64,000 nucleotides of DNA from Streptomyces inusitatus (lineage in GTDB: Bacteria > Actinomycetota > Actinomycetes > Streptomycetales > Streptomycetaceae): the NCBI RefSeq assembly GCF_014651115.1, contig NZ_BMWG01000015.1, positions 62,001 through 126,000 on the forward strand. Reading direction: 5' to 3'. The stretch's first letter is position 1. Every line of letters begins with the position of its first letter. Below are positions 32,666-43,757 of this stretch, piece after piece. The notes beneath the pieces are model-generated. The model ran no database searches, had not been told where the DNA came from, and saw only the letters and a list, made by a program, of their open reading frames with translations. The translations under genes and the position numbers were made by a program.

Positions 32666-34813
32666 GCCAAGCTGCGCGGGCAGCGGCTCGCGGTGCAGCA
32701 CGGTCAGCCCCGAGACCGCGCGGGTCAGCGCGACGTACAGCCGGCGCAGCCCCGTCCGCTCGTCCGGCTCGCCCGCCACCACCGAGGCGGGCTCGTCGAG
32801 CACCACGTAGTCGTACTCCAGGCCCTTCGCGAGGGACGCGGGCACCAGCGTCAGCCGGGATTCGGCCGTCGTCTCCTCGCCGGGCGCGAGATGGGGAAGG
32901 CCCGCCGCCGTGAGCGCCCCGGCCAGCGCGGGCACCCGGTCGTCGGCCGCGATCAGACCGATCGAGCCCTCGTGGCGCAGCGACTGCCGGCAGGCGGCCA
33001 CCACTTCCTCGTCCAGCCCGTCCGCGACCCGGCGCACCTCCAGGGAGCCCGGGGCCTCTCGTACGGAACGGACCTCCGCGAGGCCGGGGGACATGTGCGG
33101 CAGCAGCCGTGAGGCGTACGCGATCACCTCGCGCGGCACCCGGAAGCCCGCCGTCAGCTCCTCCACCGCCGCGTCCGGCTTGCCGAGGTGGGTCAGTGCC
33201 TCGCGCCAGCTGCCGGTGGCCCACGGGGTGGTGCCCTGGGCGAGATCCCCGAGCACGGTCGCCGAGCCCGTGGAGCAGCGTCGGCCGACCGCCCGGTACT
33301 GCATGGGGGAGAGGTCCTGGGCCTCGTCGACGACGACATGGCCGAGTGAGTGCGTACGCGCCACCAGGTCCATGGCCTCGTCGATCAGCACCGCGTCCGC
33401 CGCCGACCACTTCGCGGCCCGGACGCTCCGTACCGGCTTCGGCCAGAGGACGGTCCGCTGCTCCTCCTCGCTGAGCAGCCCCTCGGCGTGCCGGGCGAGG
33501 AACTCGGCGTCGGAGAGCAGCCGCAGCACCAGCTTCGCCGGGTCCACCGGCGGCCACATCTCCTTGACGGCGGCCTTCACGGCGCGATCGCGCGCGACCG
33601 CGTCCTGCACCCGGTCGTCCGGGGCCTCGCCGGACTCCTCCATCCGCACCAGGACGGAGTGCGCGATGCGCTGGGGGAGCGCCTCGCGGGCGGCCCCGTA
33701 CCGCATGTCGCGGGCGAGCAGCTCCTGGACGATCTCCGACAGTTCGTACGCGGGGATCCGCCACCGCCGCGAGCCGCGCACCACCATCACCGGCTCGGTG
33801 GGGAGCGTGACGTGGGAGCGGACGGCGCGCCGCAGCACCTGGGCCATCCGGGCGTCGCCCTTGATCACGGCCGTTTCGGCGGGGTCGGCGCCGCGCAGCT
33901 CCACATGGGCGACCAGGTCGTCCACGGTGGACTGCTTGACCTCCAGCTCGCCCAGTGCGGGCAGCACCTGCTCGATGTAGTGGAGGAAGGACCGGTTCGG
34001 CCCGATGACCAGGGTCCCGGTGCGGGCGAGGCGCTCGCGGTGCGCGTACAGCAGATACGCCACCCGGTGCAGGCCGACGGCGGTCTTCCCGGTGCCGGGG
34101 CCGCCCTGGACGCAGACGGTGCCGGAGAGGCCGGAGCGGACGATCTCGTCCTGCTCGGGCTGGATCGTCGCCACGATGTCCCGCATGGGGCCCACGCGCG
34201 GGCGCTCGATCTCCGCCTGGAGGAGCCTGCTGGTACGGGACTCCTCGGCCGGGTCGCTCAGGTCCTCGTCCTCGTACGCGGTCAGCTCGCCGCCGGTGTA
34301 GCCGAAGCGGCGGCGGAGCCCGACGTCCATCGGGTCCTTCCGGGAGGCCCGGTAGAAGGGCTGGGAGACGGGGGCGCGCCAGTCCACCACCATGGGGTCG
34401 CCGGCCGCGTCGTGGACGTGCCGGCGGCCGATGTAGAAGCGGAACGCGCCCTCCCCGCCGATGCCGGTCTCGGGGTGCTCGATGCGCCGGTAGTCGAGCC
34501 GGCCGAAGAAGAGCGGGGTGTGGGAGAGGTCCGCCAGCTCCTTGATCCGGTTCTCCATCTGGGCCGCCAGGACCCGGGAGTTGACCCAGTTCGCGGTGAC
34601 GTTGCTGAGGTCGAGCGCCTCGACGTCCTCGCGCATCACCCGCAGGGCGGTGCGGGACGCCGACAGATGGGCGCGCTCCCTGGCCAGGGGATCGGTCTCG
34701 GCCTCGGTCTCGGCCTCGGTACCGGTCTCGGTCTCGGTGCGTTCGTCGGGCTGGTCGTGGGCGCGCGCGGACACAGGGATCGCCTCCGGGTCGGGAGAGA
34801 ACAGCGTGGGCAT
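32657..34813 (-). CDS. HelD-like UvrD/Rep-family ATPase
   Basis: About 718 residues from ATG 34813 (ATG 34888 would add 25 basic residues). A coiled-coil N-terminal arm (ARERAHLSASRTALRVMRE) is followed by RFYIGRRHVHD, VDWRAPVSQPFYRA, Walker A GGPGTGKT, Walker B VVVDEAQDLSPMQYR and the C-terminal motif LYVALTRA. This order defines HelD, which removes RNA polymerase from stalled or rifamycin-bound complexes in actinobacteria. I see no rifamycin-associated element upstream. A Glu/Thr repeat near the N-terminus is coded by tandem GGCCTC/GGTCTC units. Confidence 0.85.
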   Translation of the reverse strand: MPTLFSPDPEAIPVSARAHDQPDERTETETGTEAETEAETDPLARERAHLSASRTALRVMREDVEALDLSNVTANWVNSRVLAAQMENRIKELADLSHTPLFFGRLDYRRIEHPETGIGGEGAFRFYIGRRHVHDAAGDPMVVDWRAPVSQPFYRASRKDPMDVGLRRRFGYTGGELTAYEDEDLSDPAEESRTSRLLQAEIERPRVGPMRDIVATIQPEQDEIVRSGLSGTVCVQGGPGTGKTAVGLHRVAYLLYAHRERLARTGTLVIGPNRSFLHYIEQVLPALGELEVKQSTVDDLVAHVELRGADPAETAVIKGDARMAQVLRRAVRSHVTLPTEPVMVVRGSRRWRIPAYELSEIVQELLARDMRYGAAREALPQRIAHSVLVRMEESGEAPDDRVQDAVARDRAVKAAVKEMWPPVDPAKLVLRLLSDAEFLARHAEGLLSEEEQRTVLWPKPVRSVRAAKWSAADAVLIDEAMDLVARTHSLGHVVVDEAQDLSPMQYRAVGRRCSTGSATVLGDLAQGTTPWATGSWREALTHLGKPDAAVEELTAGFRVPREVIAYASRLLPHMSPGLAEVRSVREAPGSLEVRRVADGLDEEVVAACRQSLRHEGSIGLIAADDRVPALAGALTAAGLPHLAPGEETTAESRLTLVPASLAKGLEYDYVVLDEPASVVAGEPDERTGLRRLYVALTRAVSGLTVLHREPLPAQLGAV

Positions 34814-35058
34814 GGCCGGCCGGTTTCCGTCCGGACGGCGGCGCTCCGCGACAAGCGGAAGGCGGGGGAGACGCAGGAGTCTAGTCATCGTCCGGGACGA
34901 CGGCGAACGCGTTTCTCGGCGGCAGGGAGGACACGGGTCTCCTCCTCAGGTCCCGGACCCTGACGCCGACCCCTATACCTGGAGGAGGAGGAACTCCGGG
35001 GCGGGGTTCAGCCCTTGGGGCGATGTGGCGAAAGGGCAGGTGGAGCCAGTATGGATCC

Positions 35059-35247
35059 ATGAACACAGCGACTTTCGCCACCAGCGCCCACGCCTCCCGC
35101 GCCACCACCGGCGGCTCCGACGGCGACAACCACGCGCCCCAGGGCATGGGCGGCGCACTGCGCGCGCTCAAGGTCTTCGCCGGGGCCATCTTCAGCGTCG
35201 CGGTCCTCGGGGAGTACGCGGAGGACGCGGGCGTACGCCGCCACTGA
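35059..35247 (+). CDS. Small protein, 62 aa
   Basis: ATG 35059 opens MNTATFATSAHASRATTGG, then QGMGGALRALKVFAGAIFSVAVLGEYAEDAGVRRH. The central stretch could form one amphipathic or membrane helix. The frame is open upstream, but the sequence before 35059 looks like untranslated leader. No family recognised. Ribosome site is weak. Confidence 0.5.
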   Translation: MNTATFATSAHASRATTGGSDGDNHAPQGMGGALRALKVFAGAIFSVAVLGEYAEDAGVRRH

Positions 35248-35287
35248 GCACGCCCCGCCCCCGCCTCCCGTCCCGGCCGGTTTCAGC

Positions 35288-36925
35288 TCACTTCAGCAGC
35301 TCGTCCGCGTCCACGATCCGGTACGCGTATCCCTGCTCCGCCAGGAACCGCTGGCGGTGCGCCGCGAAGTCCTGGTCGATGGTGTCCCGGGCGACCACCG
35401 AGTAGAACCGGGCCTCGTGCCCGTCCGCCTTCGGCCGCAGCACCCGGCCCAGCCGCTGGGCCTCCTCCTGGCGCGATCCGAAGGTCCCCGACACCTGGAT
35501 GGCGACCGTCGCCTCCGGCAGGTCGATGGAGAAGTTCGCCACCTTCGATACGACGAGCACCGAGATCTCTCCCTGACGGAAGGCGTCGAAGAGCTTCTCG
35601 CGCTGCGCGTTCGAGGTCTCGCCCTTGATCACGGGCGCGTCCAGATGCTCGCCCAGCTCATCGAGCTGATCGATGTACTGCCCGATGACCAGCGTCTGCT
35701 CCCCCCGGTGCTTGGCGACCAGCGCCTCCGTCACCTTCCGCTTGGTCGCGGTGGTGGCACAGAAGCGGTACTTCTCCTCGGTCTCCGCCGTGGCGTACGC
35801 GAGCCGCTCGGCATCGGTCAGATTGACCCGCACCTCCACACAGTCCGCCGGCGCGATGTACCCCTGCGCCTCGATCTCCTTCCACGGCGCGTCGAACCGC
35901 TTGGGCCCGATCAGCGAGAAGACGTCCGACTCCCGCCCGTCCTCGCGCACCAGCGTGGCGGTGAGGCCGAGTCTGCGCCGCGCCTGGAGGTCGGCGGTGA
36001 ACTTGAAGACCGGCGCGGGCAGCAGATGCACCTCGTCGTAGAGGATCAGACCCCAGTCGCGGGAGTCGAACAGCTCCAGATGCGGGTAGATGCCCTTCCG
36101 CTTGGTCGTCAGCACCTGATAGGTCGCGATGGTGACCGGGCGGATCTCCTTGCGCGTACCGCTGTACTCGCCGATCTCCTCCTCGGTCAGCGAGGTCCGC
36201 TTCACCAGCTCGTGCTTCCACTGGCGGGCGGAGACGGTATTGGTGACCAAAATCAGCGTGGTCGCCTTCGCCTGAGCCATCGCCCCTGCCCCGACCAGCG
36301 TCTTTCCCGCCCCACACGGCAGAACGACCACTCCGGAGCCACCGTGCCAGAAGCCCTCGACGGCCTGCTTCTGATACGGCCGCAGCGCCCAGCCGTTCTC
36401 GTCCAGATCGATGCGGTGCGCCTCGCCGTCGACATATCCGGCGAGATCCTCGGCGGGCCAGCCCAGCTTCAGCAGGGTCTGCTTGATCTGCCCCCGCTCC
36501 GAGGGGTGCACCGCGACCGTGTCCGGGTCCAGCCGCTCCCCGACCAGCGGCTGAACCTTCTTCGAGCGCAGGATCTCCTCCAGCACCGGCCGGTCGGTCG
36601 AGGTCAGCACCAGACCGTGCACGGGGTGCTTGGTGAGGGTCAGCCGACCGTAGCGGGCCATCGTCTCCGCGACGTCGACCAGCAGCGCATGCGGGACGGG
36701 ATAGCGGCTGTACTGCACCAGCGCGTCCACGACCTGCTCCGCGTCGTGCCCGGCGGCACGGGCGTTCCACAGCCCGAGCGGGGTGATCCGGTAGGTGTGG
36801 ATGTGCTCCGGGGCGCGCTCCAGCTCCGCGAAGGGGGCGATGACCCGGCGGCAGGCGTCGGCCTGCTCGTGGTCGACCTCCAGCAGGAGTGTCTTGTCGC
36901 TCTGGACGATGAGGGGACCGTTCAC
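35288..36925 (-). CDS. DNA repair helicase XPB (superfamily 2)
   Basis: 545 residues: an N-terminal damage-recognition-like domain (to about 165), motif I CGAGKT (204-209), DEVH box (297-300), GLTAT, then helicase domain 2 with IGQYIDQLD and QRLGRVLRP. This is the bacterial XPB type known from Mycobacterium (Rv0861c), a 3'-5' helicase. GTG 36925 is the start. It lies 46 bp downstream of a helicase-associated gene in the same direction, the same pair as Rv0861c-Rv0862c. Confidence 0.93.
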   Translation of the reverse strand: MNGPLIVQSDKTLLLEVDHEQADACRRVIAPFAELERAPEHIHTYRITPLGLWNARAAGHDAEQVVDALVQYSRYPVPHALLVDVAETMARYGRLTLTKHPVHGLVLTSTDRPVLEEILRSKKVQPLVGERLDPDTVAVHPSERGQIKQTLLKLGWPAEDLAGYVDGEAHRIDLDENGWALRPYQKQAVEGFWHGGSGVVVLPCGAGKTLVGAGAMAQAKATTLILVTNTVSARQWKHELVKRTSLTEEEIGEYSGTRKEIRPVTIATYQVLTTKRKGIYPHLELFDSRDWGLILYDEVHLLPAPVFKFTADLQARRRLGLTATLVREDGRESDVFSLIGPKRFDAPWKEIEAQGYIAPADCVEVRVNLTDAERLAYATAETEEKYRFCATTATKRKVTEALVAKHRGEQTLVIGQYIDQLDELGEHLDAPVIKGETSNAQREKLFDAFRQGEISVLVVSKVANFSIDLPEATVAIQVSGTFGSRQEEAQRLGRVLRPKADGHEARFYSVVARDTIDQDFAAHRQRFLAEQGYAYRIVDADELLK

Positions 36926-36971
36926 GACTTCGCCCTTTCGTTAAGCCAAACCTCCAGTGTGCCGTACGTCC

Positions 36972-39503
36972 TCAGGCCGGGTCGTCCGCGAGCTCCGCGA
37001 CGCCGGTGATCCGGTGCAGTGGATAGGTGCGGACCTCGTCGGCCGTGTGGTCGTACGCGGTCACGAAACCGCCCTCGACGCGCACCGGGGCGATCACTCG
37101 CTGGCTGGCGGCGCCCTCGGCGTTGACGTAGCCGATCCAGAGGGCGGAGCCGGTCATCACGGCGGCCTGGACGGTGGCCAGGGTCTCCGCGGAGGTGGAG
37201 CGGGGGAGTCCGCCGCCGGGGCCCGGGGTGCGGGCGGTGGGGGCGGCGGTGGGCTTGCGCTCGACGGTGGCGGCGAGGTCGCCCGCGCGGACGGCGCGGA
37301 CCGCCGCGCTCAGGAGGGTGTCGTCGGGGGCCGGGGGGCCGTCGGGGACGGGGACGGGAGGGGTGCGCGGAGGGGTGCGGTGGGCGTGGGCGCGGGTGAT
37401 CAGGACATCGCCCTGGGGGGATTCGGCGGAGGGGGCGTAGCCGATGGACCGCAGGCTCTGGAGGAGGGTGGTGGGGTCGGCCTGGGCGGCGAGGACGGTG
37501 GGCGCGAGACGGCGCAGACCGAGGCCCTGGGAGCGCTTGTCGGCGAGGATCTCGTCGAGGAGCGCGTCGTCGTCGCAGCGCACATAGGCGGAGGCCGCGC
37601 CGATCCGCAGATGGCCGTGGCGGCGGGCCACGTCGTCGATGAGATAGCTGAGCGGCTGCGGCACCGGCGTACGGGAGTGAGTGGCCAGGAAGGTGTGGAG
37701 GTCGGAGGCGGAGCGCCCGGCGTCGAGGGCGCGGCGTACGGAACCGGGCGTGAAGCGGTAGACCGTCGCCCCGCCCTTGGACTCGATGTCGGCGAGGACC
37801 GCGAGGGTCTCGGCCAGCGGGCGCTCCAGCGGGCCGGGGGCGACGGCGGTCAGATCGGCCTGGAGCAGGACATGGTCGAGCGGGGTGGGCAGCAGCGGGG
37901 CGAGGGCGGTGGCCGCCGCGCTCTGGGCGGCCGCGCGCTCCACCGTGGTCAGGGCGGCGGTGCGCGCACGGTCGGCGGCGGGCTGCGGCTCCCCGTCGGC
38001 GGGGCCCAGCAGCGCCCGGCCGTGCCCGGACAGCGCGCCCCGGCCGGTCACGCCCAGGGTCTCCGCCTCCGCGAGCGTCCAGGCGGCCATCCGGGAGCGG
38101 AGGTCCACCACACCGTCGGAGCCGGCTCCCGCGCCGGGCCGCAGCGGGCGCTCCCACCGCAGCCGGGCCAGCACGGTCTCCGGGTCGGGCGCGGTGCCGG
38201 GCTCCAGCGAGGCCAGCAGCTCCAGCACCCGCCGGCGCACCTCGGGCGCGGCCGAGCGGTCCATCTCGGGCCCCAGCGCGGAGAGCGCGCGGCCCTTGCC
38301 GTCGTGGCCGCCGACCAGACCGGCGGTACGGGTCGCGGTGAGCCAGGCGTCCGCCAGCAGCGCCCAGCGCTCGGCGGCCGGGAGGGTGAGCCACTCGTCG
38401 TACACGGGGGTGGGGGCGTACCGCTCGTCGGCCTCGCCGTCCGCGGCGAGCAGGCCCGCCGTGTACGTCAGCTCCAGCCAGAAGGCCGCCATCTGCTCAT
38501 GGGTGTCCAGCGCGGCGGCGGTCCGCTTGAGGTCGCGGACGGCGAGCCCGCCTGCCCGCAGCACCGGCGGGCCGCCCTCGTGCCAGTCCTGGAGCAGCTC
38601 CTCGACCGTCGACAGCGCGGTGTACGCCTGTCCCGCGGCGGCTTCGTCCACTCCGGCGGGACGGCCCGAGGCGGCGGTCCTGGCGGGCAGGACGGCGGGC
38701 GGCACCGGCTCTGCGGTGCGGTGCGCGCGGCCCGCCCGCAGATGCAGGGCCGCCTCACGCGGCAGCACGACCGTGCGCGGGGAGGCGGGGAGCAGCAGAC
38801 CGTGGTCGCGCAGCCAGCGCACCGGGGGTGTGGGGCTGGCCGTGACCTCTCCGTACGGCGGGCCCCACACCAGCCGGTCCAGGACCGTCAGCGCCTCCGA
38901 CGGGGCCTGGTCGAGCAGCTCGCCCATCCGCCGCCGGTCGGTGAAGAGCGATGTCAACGCGGTGACCGCCGACACCGGATCGTGCGTCGTCGGCAGCTCG
39001 TTCGCGGCCAGGATCTCCTGGAGCCGGCCGGGCGACATCCCGGCCGTCGCCTCGGCGACGGTGGGGCCGAGGCCGGTCGGGGACGGGCGGGAGGGCGAGG
39101 GGGTGAGCAGCTCCCGGGCGGTGCGCACCAGCCGCAGCCGGCCGCCGCCGCCCCAGACCAGGGCCTGCGTCCGCAGCGTCTCGACGGCGCCCGGCAGGGC
39201 GGCCTCGACCTCAAGGTCGCCGTCGTCGCCGCCCAGCAGCGCCAGCAGGGTCTCGTACCGGCCGGGCTCGGGGGCGACCGCCAGCGCCTCGGCGGTCTGG
39301 AGGGTGAACCGGTCGAGCCGCTCCAGCGCCCGTACGACGGAGGCGCGGGTGCTCGCGCGGGTGGCAAGCTGGGTCAGATCCCCCGGCACCGGGTTGAGGA
39401 GGTCGGGGCGGGCGCGCAGCAGCGCGGTCAGCTCCTGCTCGCTGCGGGCACGCAGGGCCTCGGCCAGTGTGCGCGGACTGCTTCCTTCGGGCGTGGTCCC
39501 CAT
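36972..39503 (-). CDS. Helicase-associated (helicase_C_3) protein, XPB partner
   Basis: About 843 residues from ATG 39503 (a GTG at 39512 adds three). N-terminal part is helical with SEQELTALLRARPDLL and winged-helix-like repeats; the region from about 560 (LLQADLTAVAPGPLE ... GGATVYRFTPGSVRRALDAG) matches the helicase C-terminal-3 domain, and the end (WIGYVNAEGAASQRVIAPVRVEGGFVTAYDHTADEVRTYPLHRI) is WYL-like. It corresponds to Rv0862c, always next to XPB in actinobacteria. No ATPase motifs are present, so it is likely a DNA-binding cofactor. Confidence 0.82.
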   Translation of the reverse strand: MGTTPEGSSPRTLAEALRARSEQELTALLRARPDLLNPVPGDLTQLATRASTRASVVRALERLDRFTLQTAEALAVAPEPGRYETLLALLGGDDGDLEVEAALPGAVETLRTQALVWGGGGRLRLVRTARELLTPSPSRPSPTGLGPTVAEATAGMSPGRLQEILAANELPTTHDPVSAVTALTSLFTDRRRMGELLDQAPSEALTVLDRLVWGPPYGEVTASPTPPVRWLRDHGLLLPASPRTVVLPREAALHLRAGRAHRTAEPVPPAVLPARTAASGRPAGVDEAAAGQAYTALSTVEELLQDWHEGGPPVLRAGGLAVRDLKRTAAALDTHEQMAAFWLELTYTAGLLAADGEADERYAPTPVYDEWLTLPAAERWALLADAWLTATRTAGLVGGHDGKGRALSALGPEMDRSAAPEVRRRVLELLASLEPGTAPDPETVLARLRWERPLRPGAGAGSDGVVDLRSRMAAWTLAEAETLGVTGRGALSGHGRALLGPADGEPQPAADRARTAALTTVERAAAQSAAATALAPLLPTPLDHVLLQADLTAVAPGPLERPLAETLAVLADIESKGGATVYRFTPGSVRRALDAGRSASDLHTFLATHSRTPVPQPLSYLIDDVARRHGHLRIGAASAYVRCDDDALLDEILADKRSQGLGLRRLAPTVLAAQADPTTLLQSLRSIGYAPSAESPQGDVLITRAHAHRTPPRTPPVPVPDGPPAPDDTLLSAAVRAVRAGDLAATVERKPTAAPTARTPGPGGGLPRSTSAETLATVQAAVMTGSALWIGYVNAEGAASQRVIAPVRVEGGFVTAYDHTADEVRTYPLHRITGVAELADDPA

Positions 39504-39604
39504 CCGGACCACGTTAGTCGCTGGAAGGGCCTGTGGAGTCCCCGGAGCGCTGAGGGCGCGCTACCGTCGGCAGGCAACATCGGGGAACGTCAGGGGAGCC
39601 GGCC

Positions 39605-40693
<1,089 letters not shown>

Positions 40694-40724
40694 GCCCGCC
40701 CCCGCCCCCGCCCCGGTCCCTGCC

Positions 40725-41582
40725 TCAGCCGGTGGTGGTGCCGGTCTTCTGTACGGGTACGGGAAGGTCCGCCGCGTCGGGGGTGCGGGGCGCGTCGGGG
40801 GTGTACGGCGCGCCCGGCACCACCAGCGGGGAGCCGGTCACCGGGTCCGGGACCACCACCGACGCGAGCCCGAAGACCTCGCGCACCAGCTCGGCCGTGA
40901 CCACCTCGGCGGGCGGGCCCTCGGCGACGATCCGGCCGTCCTTCATCGCCACCAGATGGTCGGCGTAGCGGGCGGCCTGGTTCAGATCGTGGAGCACGGC
41001 GACGACGGTCCGCCCCCGCTCGTGGTTGAGCCGGCGGACCAGATCGAGGACTTCCACCTGGTGGGAGATGTCGAGGAAGGTCGTCGGCTCGTCCAGCAGC
41101 AGCACCTCGGTGTCCTGGGCGAGCGCCATCGCGATCCACACCCGCTGCCGCTGTCCGCCGGACAGCTCGTCCACCGGGCGCTCGGCGAGATCGGTGACAT
41201 CGGTGCGCGCCATCGCGTCCGTCACCGCCCGCTCGTCCTCCTCCGACCACTGCTTCCACCAGGCCTGATGGGGCTGGCGGCCGCGCGAGACCAGATCGGC
41301 GACGGTGATCGCCTCCGGGGCGACGGGCGACTGGGGCAGCAGCCCGATGGCGCGCGCGATCGTCTTGGTCGGTATCTTCGCCAGCTCCGCGCCGTCCAGG
41401 AGCACCGCGCCGCCCGCCGGCTTCAGCAGCCGGCCCAGCGCGCGCAGCGTGGTCGACTTGCCGCAGGCGTTCGGCCCGACGATCACGGTAACCCGGCCCT
41501 CGGGAATCGCGAGATCGATGCCGTGGACGACGGTCCGGTCCTCGTACGCGAGCGTCAGCCCGCGCGCCATGAGCCTGCTCAC
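40725..41582 (-). CDS. Iron-siderophore ABC transporter, ATP-binding protein
   Basis: 285 residues from GTG 41582, preceded by GGAGGGAAC. Walker A GPNACGKST (36-44), signature LSGGQRQR (from 140), Walker B LLLDEP (161-165) and the H-loop VLHDLNQAARYAD are all intact and follow the FecE/FepC group. A 40-residue Pro/Thr-rich tail is extra. The start overlaps the upstream permease stop by 4 bp (GTGA), so the three genes form one operon (43727 to 40725). Confidence 0.92.
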   Translation of the reverse strand: MSRLMARGLTLAYEDRTVVHGIDLAIPEGRVTVIVGPNACGKSTTLRALGRLLKPAGGAVLLDGAELAKIPTKTIARAIGLLPQSPVAPEAITVADLVSRGRQPHQAWWKQWSEEDERAVTDAMARTDVTDLAERPVDELSGGQRQRVWIAMALAQDTEVLLLDEPTTFLDISHQVEVLDLVRRLNHERGRTVVAVLHDLNQAARYADHLVAMKDGRIVAEGPPAEVVTAELVREVFGLASVVVPDPVTGSPLVVPGAPYTPDAPRTPDAADLPVPVQKTGTTTG

Positions 41583-42643
41583 GCGTTCCCTCCGGTGGTA
41601 CGGCCGCGCATCAGCAGCCAGATCAGATACGGCGCGCCGAGGGCGGCCGTCAGGACCCCCACGGGCAGTTCGGTGGGGGCCAGGAGCTTGCGGGCGAGGA
41701 GGTCGGCGCTCACCACGACCACCGCTCCCGTCAGCGCCGAGCAGAGCAGCGGGATCTGCGCGGTACGGGTCAGTCTGCGGGCGATCTGCGGTGCGAGCAG
41801 CGCCACGAAGTCGACGGGTCCGGCCGCGCCCGTCGCCACGGAGGCCAGCACCACACCGGTGACGACGAGCCCGAGGCGTACTCGGCCGAGCCGGACGCCC
41901 AGCGAGGTGGCGGTGTCGTCGTCCAGGGAGACGGTCCGCTGGGCGCGGGCCGCCCACAGCACGGCGGGGACCAGGGCGAGCATGGCCCAGGCGAGCGGGG
42001 TGGCCTCCTCCCAGCCCCGGCCGTTGACGGAGCCCGACATCCAGATCTTCGCCTGCTGGGCGATGTGGTGGTCGGTCTTCGTGAGGAAGAGGAGGGTGAT
42101 GGAGCGCAGGGCGACGCCGATGCCGATGCCGATGAGGACGAAGCGGGCGGCCTGGAGTCCGCCGCGCCAGGCGAAGAGATAGACGAGCGCGGCGGCGGCG
42201 AGGCCCCCGGCGATGGAGAAGTAGGGCAGCACCGTCGCCGAGACGCCGAAGGCGAGCCCGCCGACGGTGACCGCCGTCGCGCCCTGGCTGATGCCGATGA
42301 TGTCGGGGCTGGCGAGCGGGTTGCGGGCGACGGTCTGGATGAGCGCGCCCGCGACGCCGAAGGCGAGGCCGACGAGGAGGCCGACGGTCATCCGGGGCAG
42401 CCGCAGGGTCCCGACCACCAGCTCGTGGTCGGAGGGGTGCCCGAGGACCACCTTCAGCACCTCGCCCGGGGGGACGAAGCTCTCCCCGACGGACAGATAC
42501 AGCACACAGACGGCGGCCAGCAGCGCCCCGAGCACGGTGGCGACCAGCGCGGACCGCCGGTGCAGCAGAAAGGCGGCGGGGCCGGTCCGGACGACGGCGT
42601 AACCGGTGGGGCGGACGGTGGGACGGGCGGTGGTGGTGCTCAT
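41579..42643 (-). CDS. Iron-siderophore ABC transporter permease (FecCD family)
   Basis: 354 residues with nine or ten hydrophobic helices. FecCD motifs: LRLPRMTVGLLVGLAFGVAGALIQTVARNPLASPDIIGISQGA near residue 80 and GPVDFVALLAPQIARRLT near 275. FepG-like. It pairs with the permease at 42717-43727 as a heterodimer in the membrane. The gap to that gene is 73 bp and holds CACGCGG/CACGGGGG repeats. Confidence 0.92.
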   Translation of the reverse strand: MSTTTARPTVRPTGYAVVRTGPAAFLLHRRSALVATVLGALLAAVCVLYLSVGESFVPPGEVLKVVLGHPSDHELVVGTLRLPRMTVGLLVGLAFGVAGALIQTVARNPLASPDIIGISQGATAVTVGGLAFGVSATVLPYFSIAGGLAAAALVYLFAWRGGLQAARFVLIGIGIGVALRSITLLFLTKTDHHIAQQAKIWMSGSVNGRGWEEATPLAWAMLALVPAVLWAARAQRTVSLDDDTATSLGVRLGRVRLGLVVTGVVLASVATGAAGPVDFVALLAPQIARRLTRTAQIPLLCSALTGAVVVVSADLLARKLLAPTELPVGVLTAALGAPYLIWLLMRGRTTGGNA

Positions 42644-42716
42644 GTGCGGACCCCCGTGGGGTTGGCGGAGCGGGCGGGGGTCACACGGGTCACGCGGAAC
42701 ACGGGGGGCACGGGGG

Positions 42717-43727
42717 TCATGCGGGGACCGCCTTGCGGCGGACGAGGAACACGAGGAAGGGGACGCCGATCAGCGCGGCCGTCACACCCGCCGGTATCTC
42801 TCCCGGCGGGAACACCACCCGCCCGATCACATCCGCCACCAGCAGCATCACCGGGCCCACCAGCGCCGCCAGCGGCAGCACCCACCGGTGGTCGGTGCCC
42901 ACGACCGCGCGGACCAGATGGGGGACCGCCAGCCCGATGAAGGCGATCGGGCCCGCCGCCGCCACTCCCGCGCCGGTCAGCACCGTCGCGCCGAGGCCGC
43001 CCACGATCCGTACCGCCGCGATGTTCTGGCCCAGCCCCTTCGCCATGTCCTCGCCGAGCGCCAGCGCGTCCAGACCGCGCGCGACCGAGATCACCAGCAC
43101 CGCGCCGAGCAGCAGGAACGGCCAGAGCTGGGCGGCGATCGCCATGTCCCGGCCGGCCACCGAACCCACCTGCCAGAAGCGGAACTCGTCGAGGGTGGCG
43201 GCCTGGGTGGTGAGGATCGACGTCACCACCGCGACCAGCAGCGCGTTGATCGCCGCGCCGCTGAGCGCCAGTTTCACCGGGGTGGCCCCGCCGCGCCCGT
43301 TGGCGGCGATCGCGTACACCGCCACCCCCGCGATCGCGGCCCCGGCGAATCCGAACCAGACGTACCCCGCGAGCGTGTGCACCCCCGCGAAGGCGATCGC
43401 GCAGACCACACCCACCGAAGCGCCCTGGCTGATGCCGAGGATGCCCGGGTCGGCGATGGGGTTGCGGGTGATGCCCTGCATCACCGTGCCCGCCATCGCG
43501 AGCGCCGCGCCCACCAGGACCGCGATGACCGTACGGGGGAACCGCATCTCGCGGACGACTTGGGCGTCCTCGCCGCTGCCGCCGTGCAGCAGGGCGTCGA
43601 AGACGGCGGACGGCGCGATCGGCCGCGCCCCCACCCCGAGGCTGAGCAGGGCCGCGATCAGCAGGGCCACAACGGCCGCCGCCGTCCAGCCGATGCGGCG
43701 GACCGCGAGCGCGCGTCTGGCTGACAT
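42717..43727 (-). CDS. Iron-siderophore ABC transporter permease (FecCD family)
   Basis: 336 residues from ATG 43727 (in-frame GTG and TTG lie 6 and 9 bp further out). Motifs MRFPRTVIAVLVGAALAMAGTVMQGITRNPIADPGILGISQGASVG and GPIAFIGLAVPHLVRAVVGTDHRWVLP are diagnostic of FecCD permeases. FepD-like, first gene of the operon, behind an iron-box-like site. No substrate-binding lipoprotein or siderophore synthase gene is adjacent, so the binding protein must be encoded elsewhere. Confidence 0.92.
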   Translation of the reverse strand: MSARRALAVRRIGWTAAAVVALLIAALLSLGVGARPIAPSAVFDALLHGGSGEDAQVVREMRFPRTVIAVLVGAALAMAGTVMQGITRNPIADPGILGISQGASVGVVCAIAFAGVHTLAGYVWFGFAGAAIAGVAVYAIAANGRGGATPVKLALSGAAINALLVAVVTSILTTQAATLDEFRFWQVGSVAGRDMAIAAQLWPFLLLGAVLVISVARGLDALALGEDMAKGLGQNIAAVRIVGGLGATVLTGAGVAAAGPIAFIGLAVPHLVRAVVGTDHRWVLPLAALVGPVMLLVADVIGRVVFPPGEIPAGVTAALIGVPFLVFLVRRKAVPA

Positions 43728-43757
43728 GTGCACCAATCAGGGAGCGGAACCAGCAGG

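Noticed and set aside
34814..35058. A rifamycin-associated element upstream of the HelD gene
   Set aside because: I looked for a long G/C inverted repeat of that kind and saw none.
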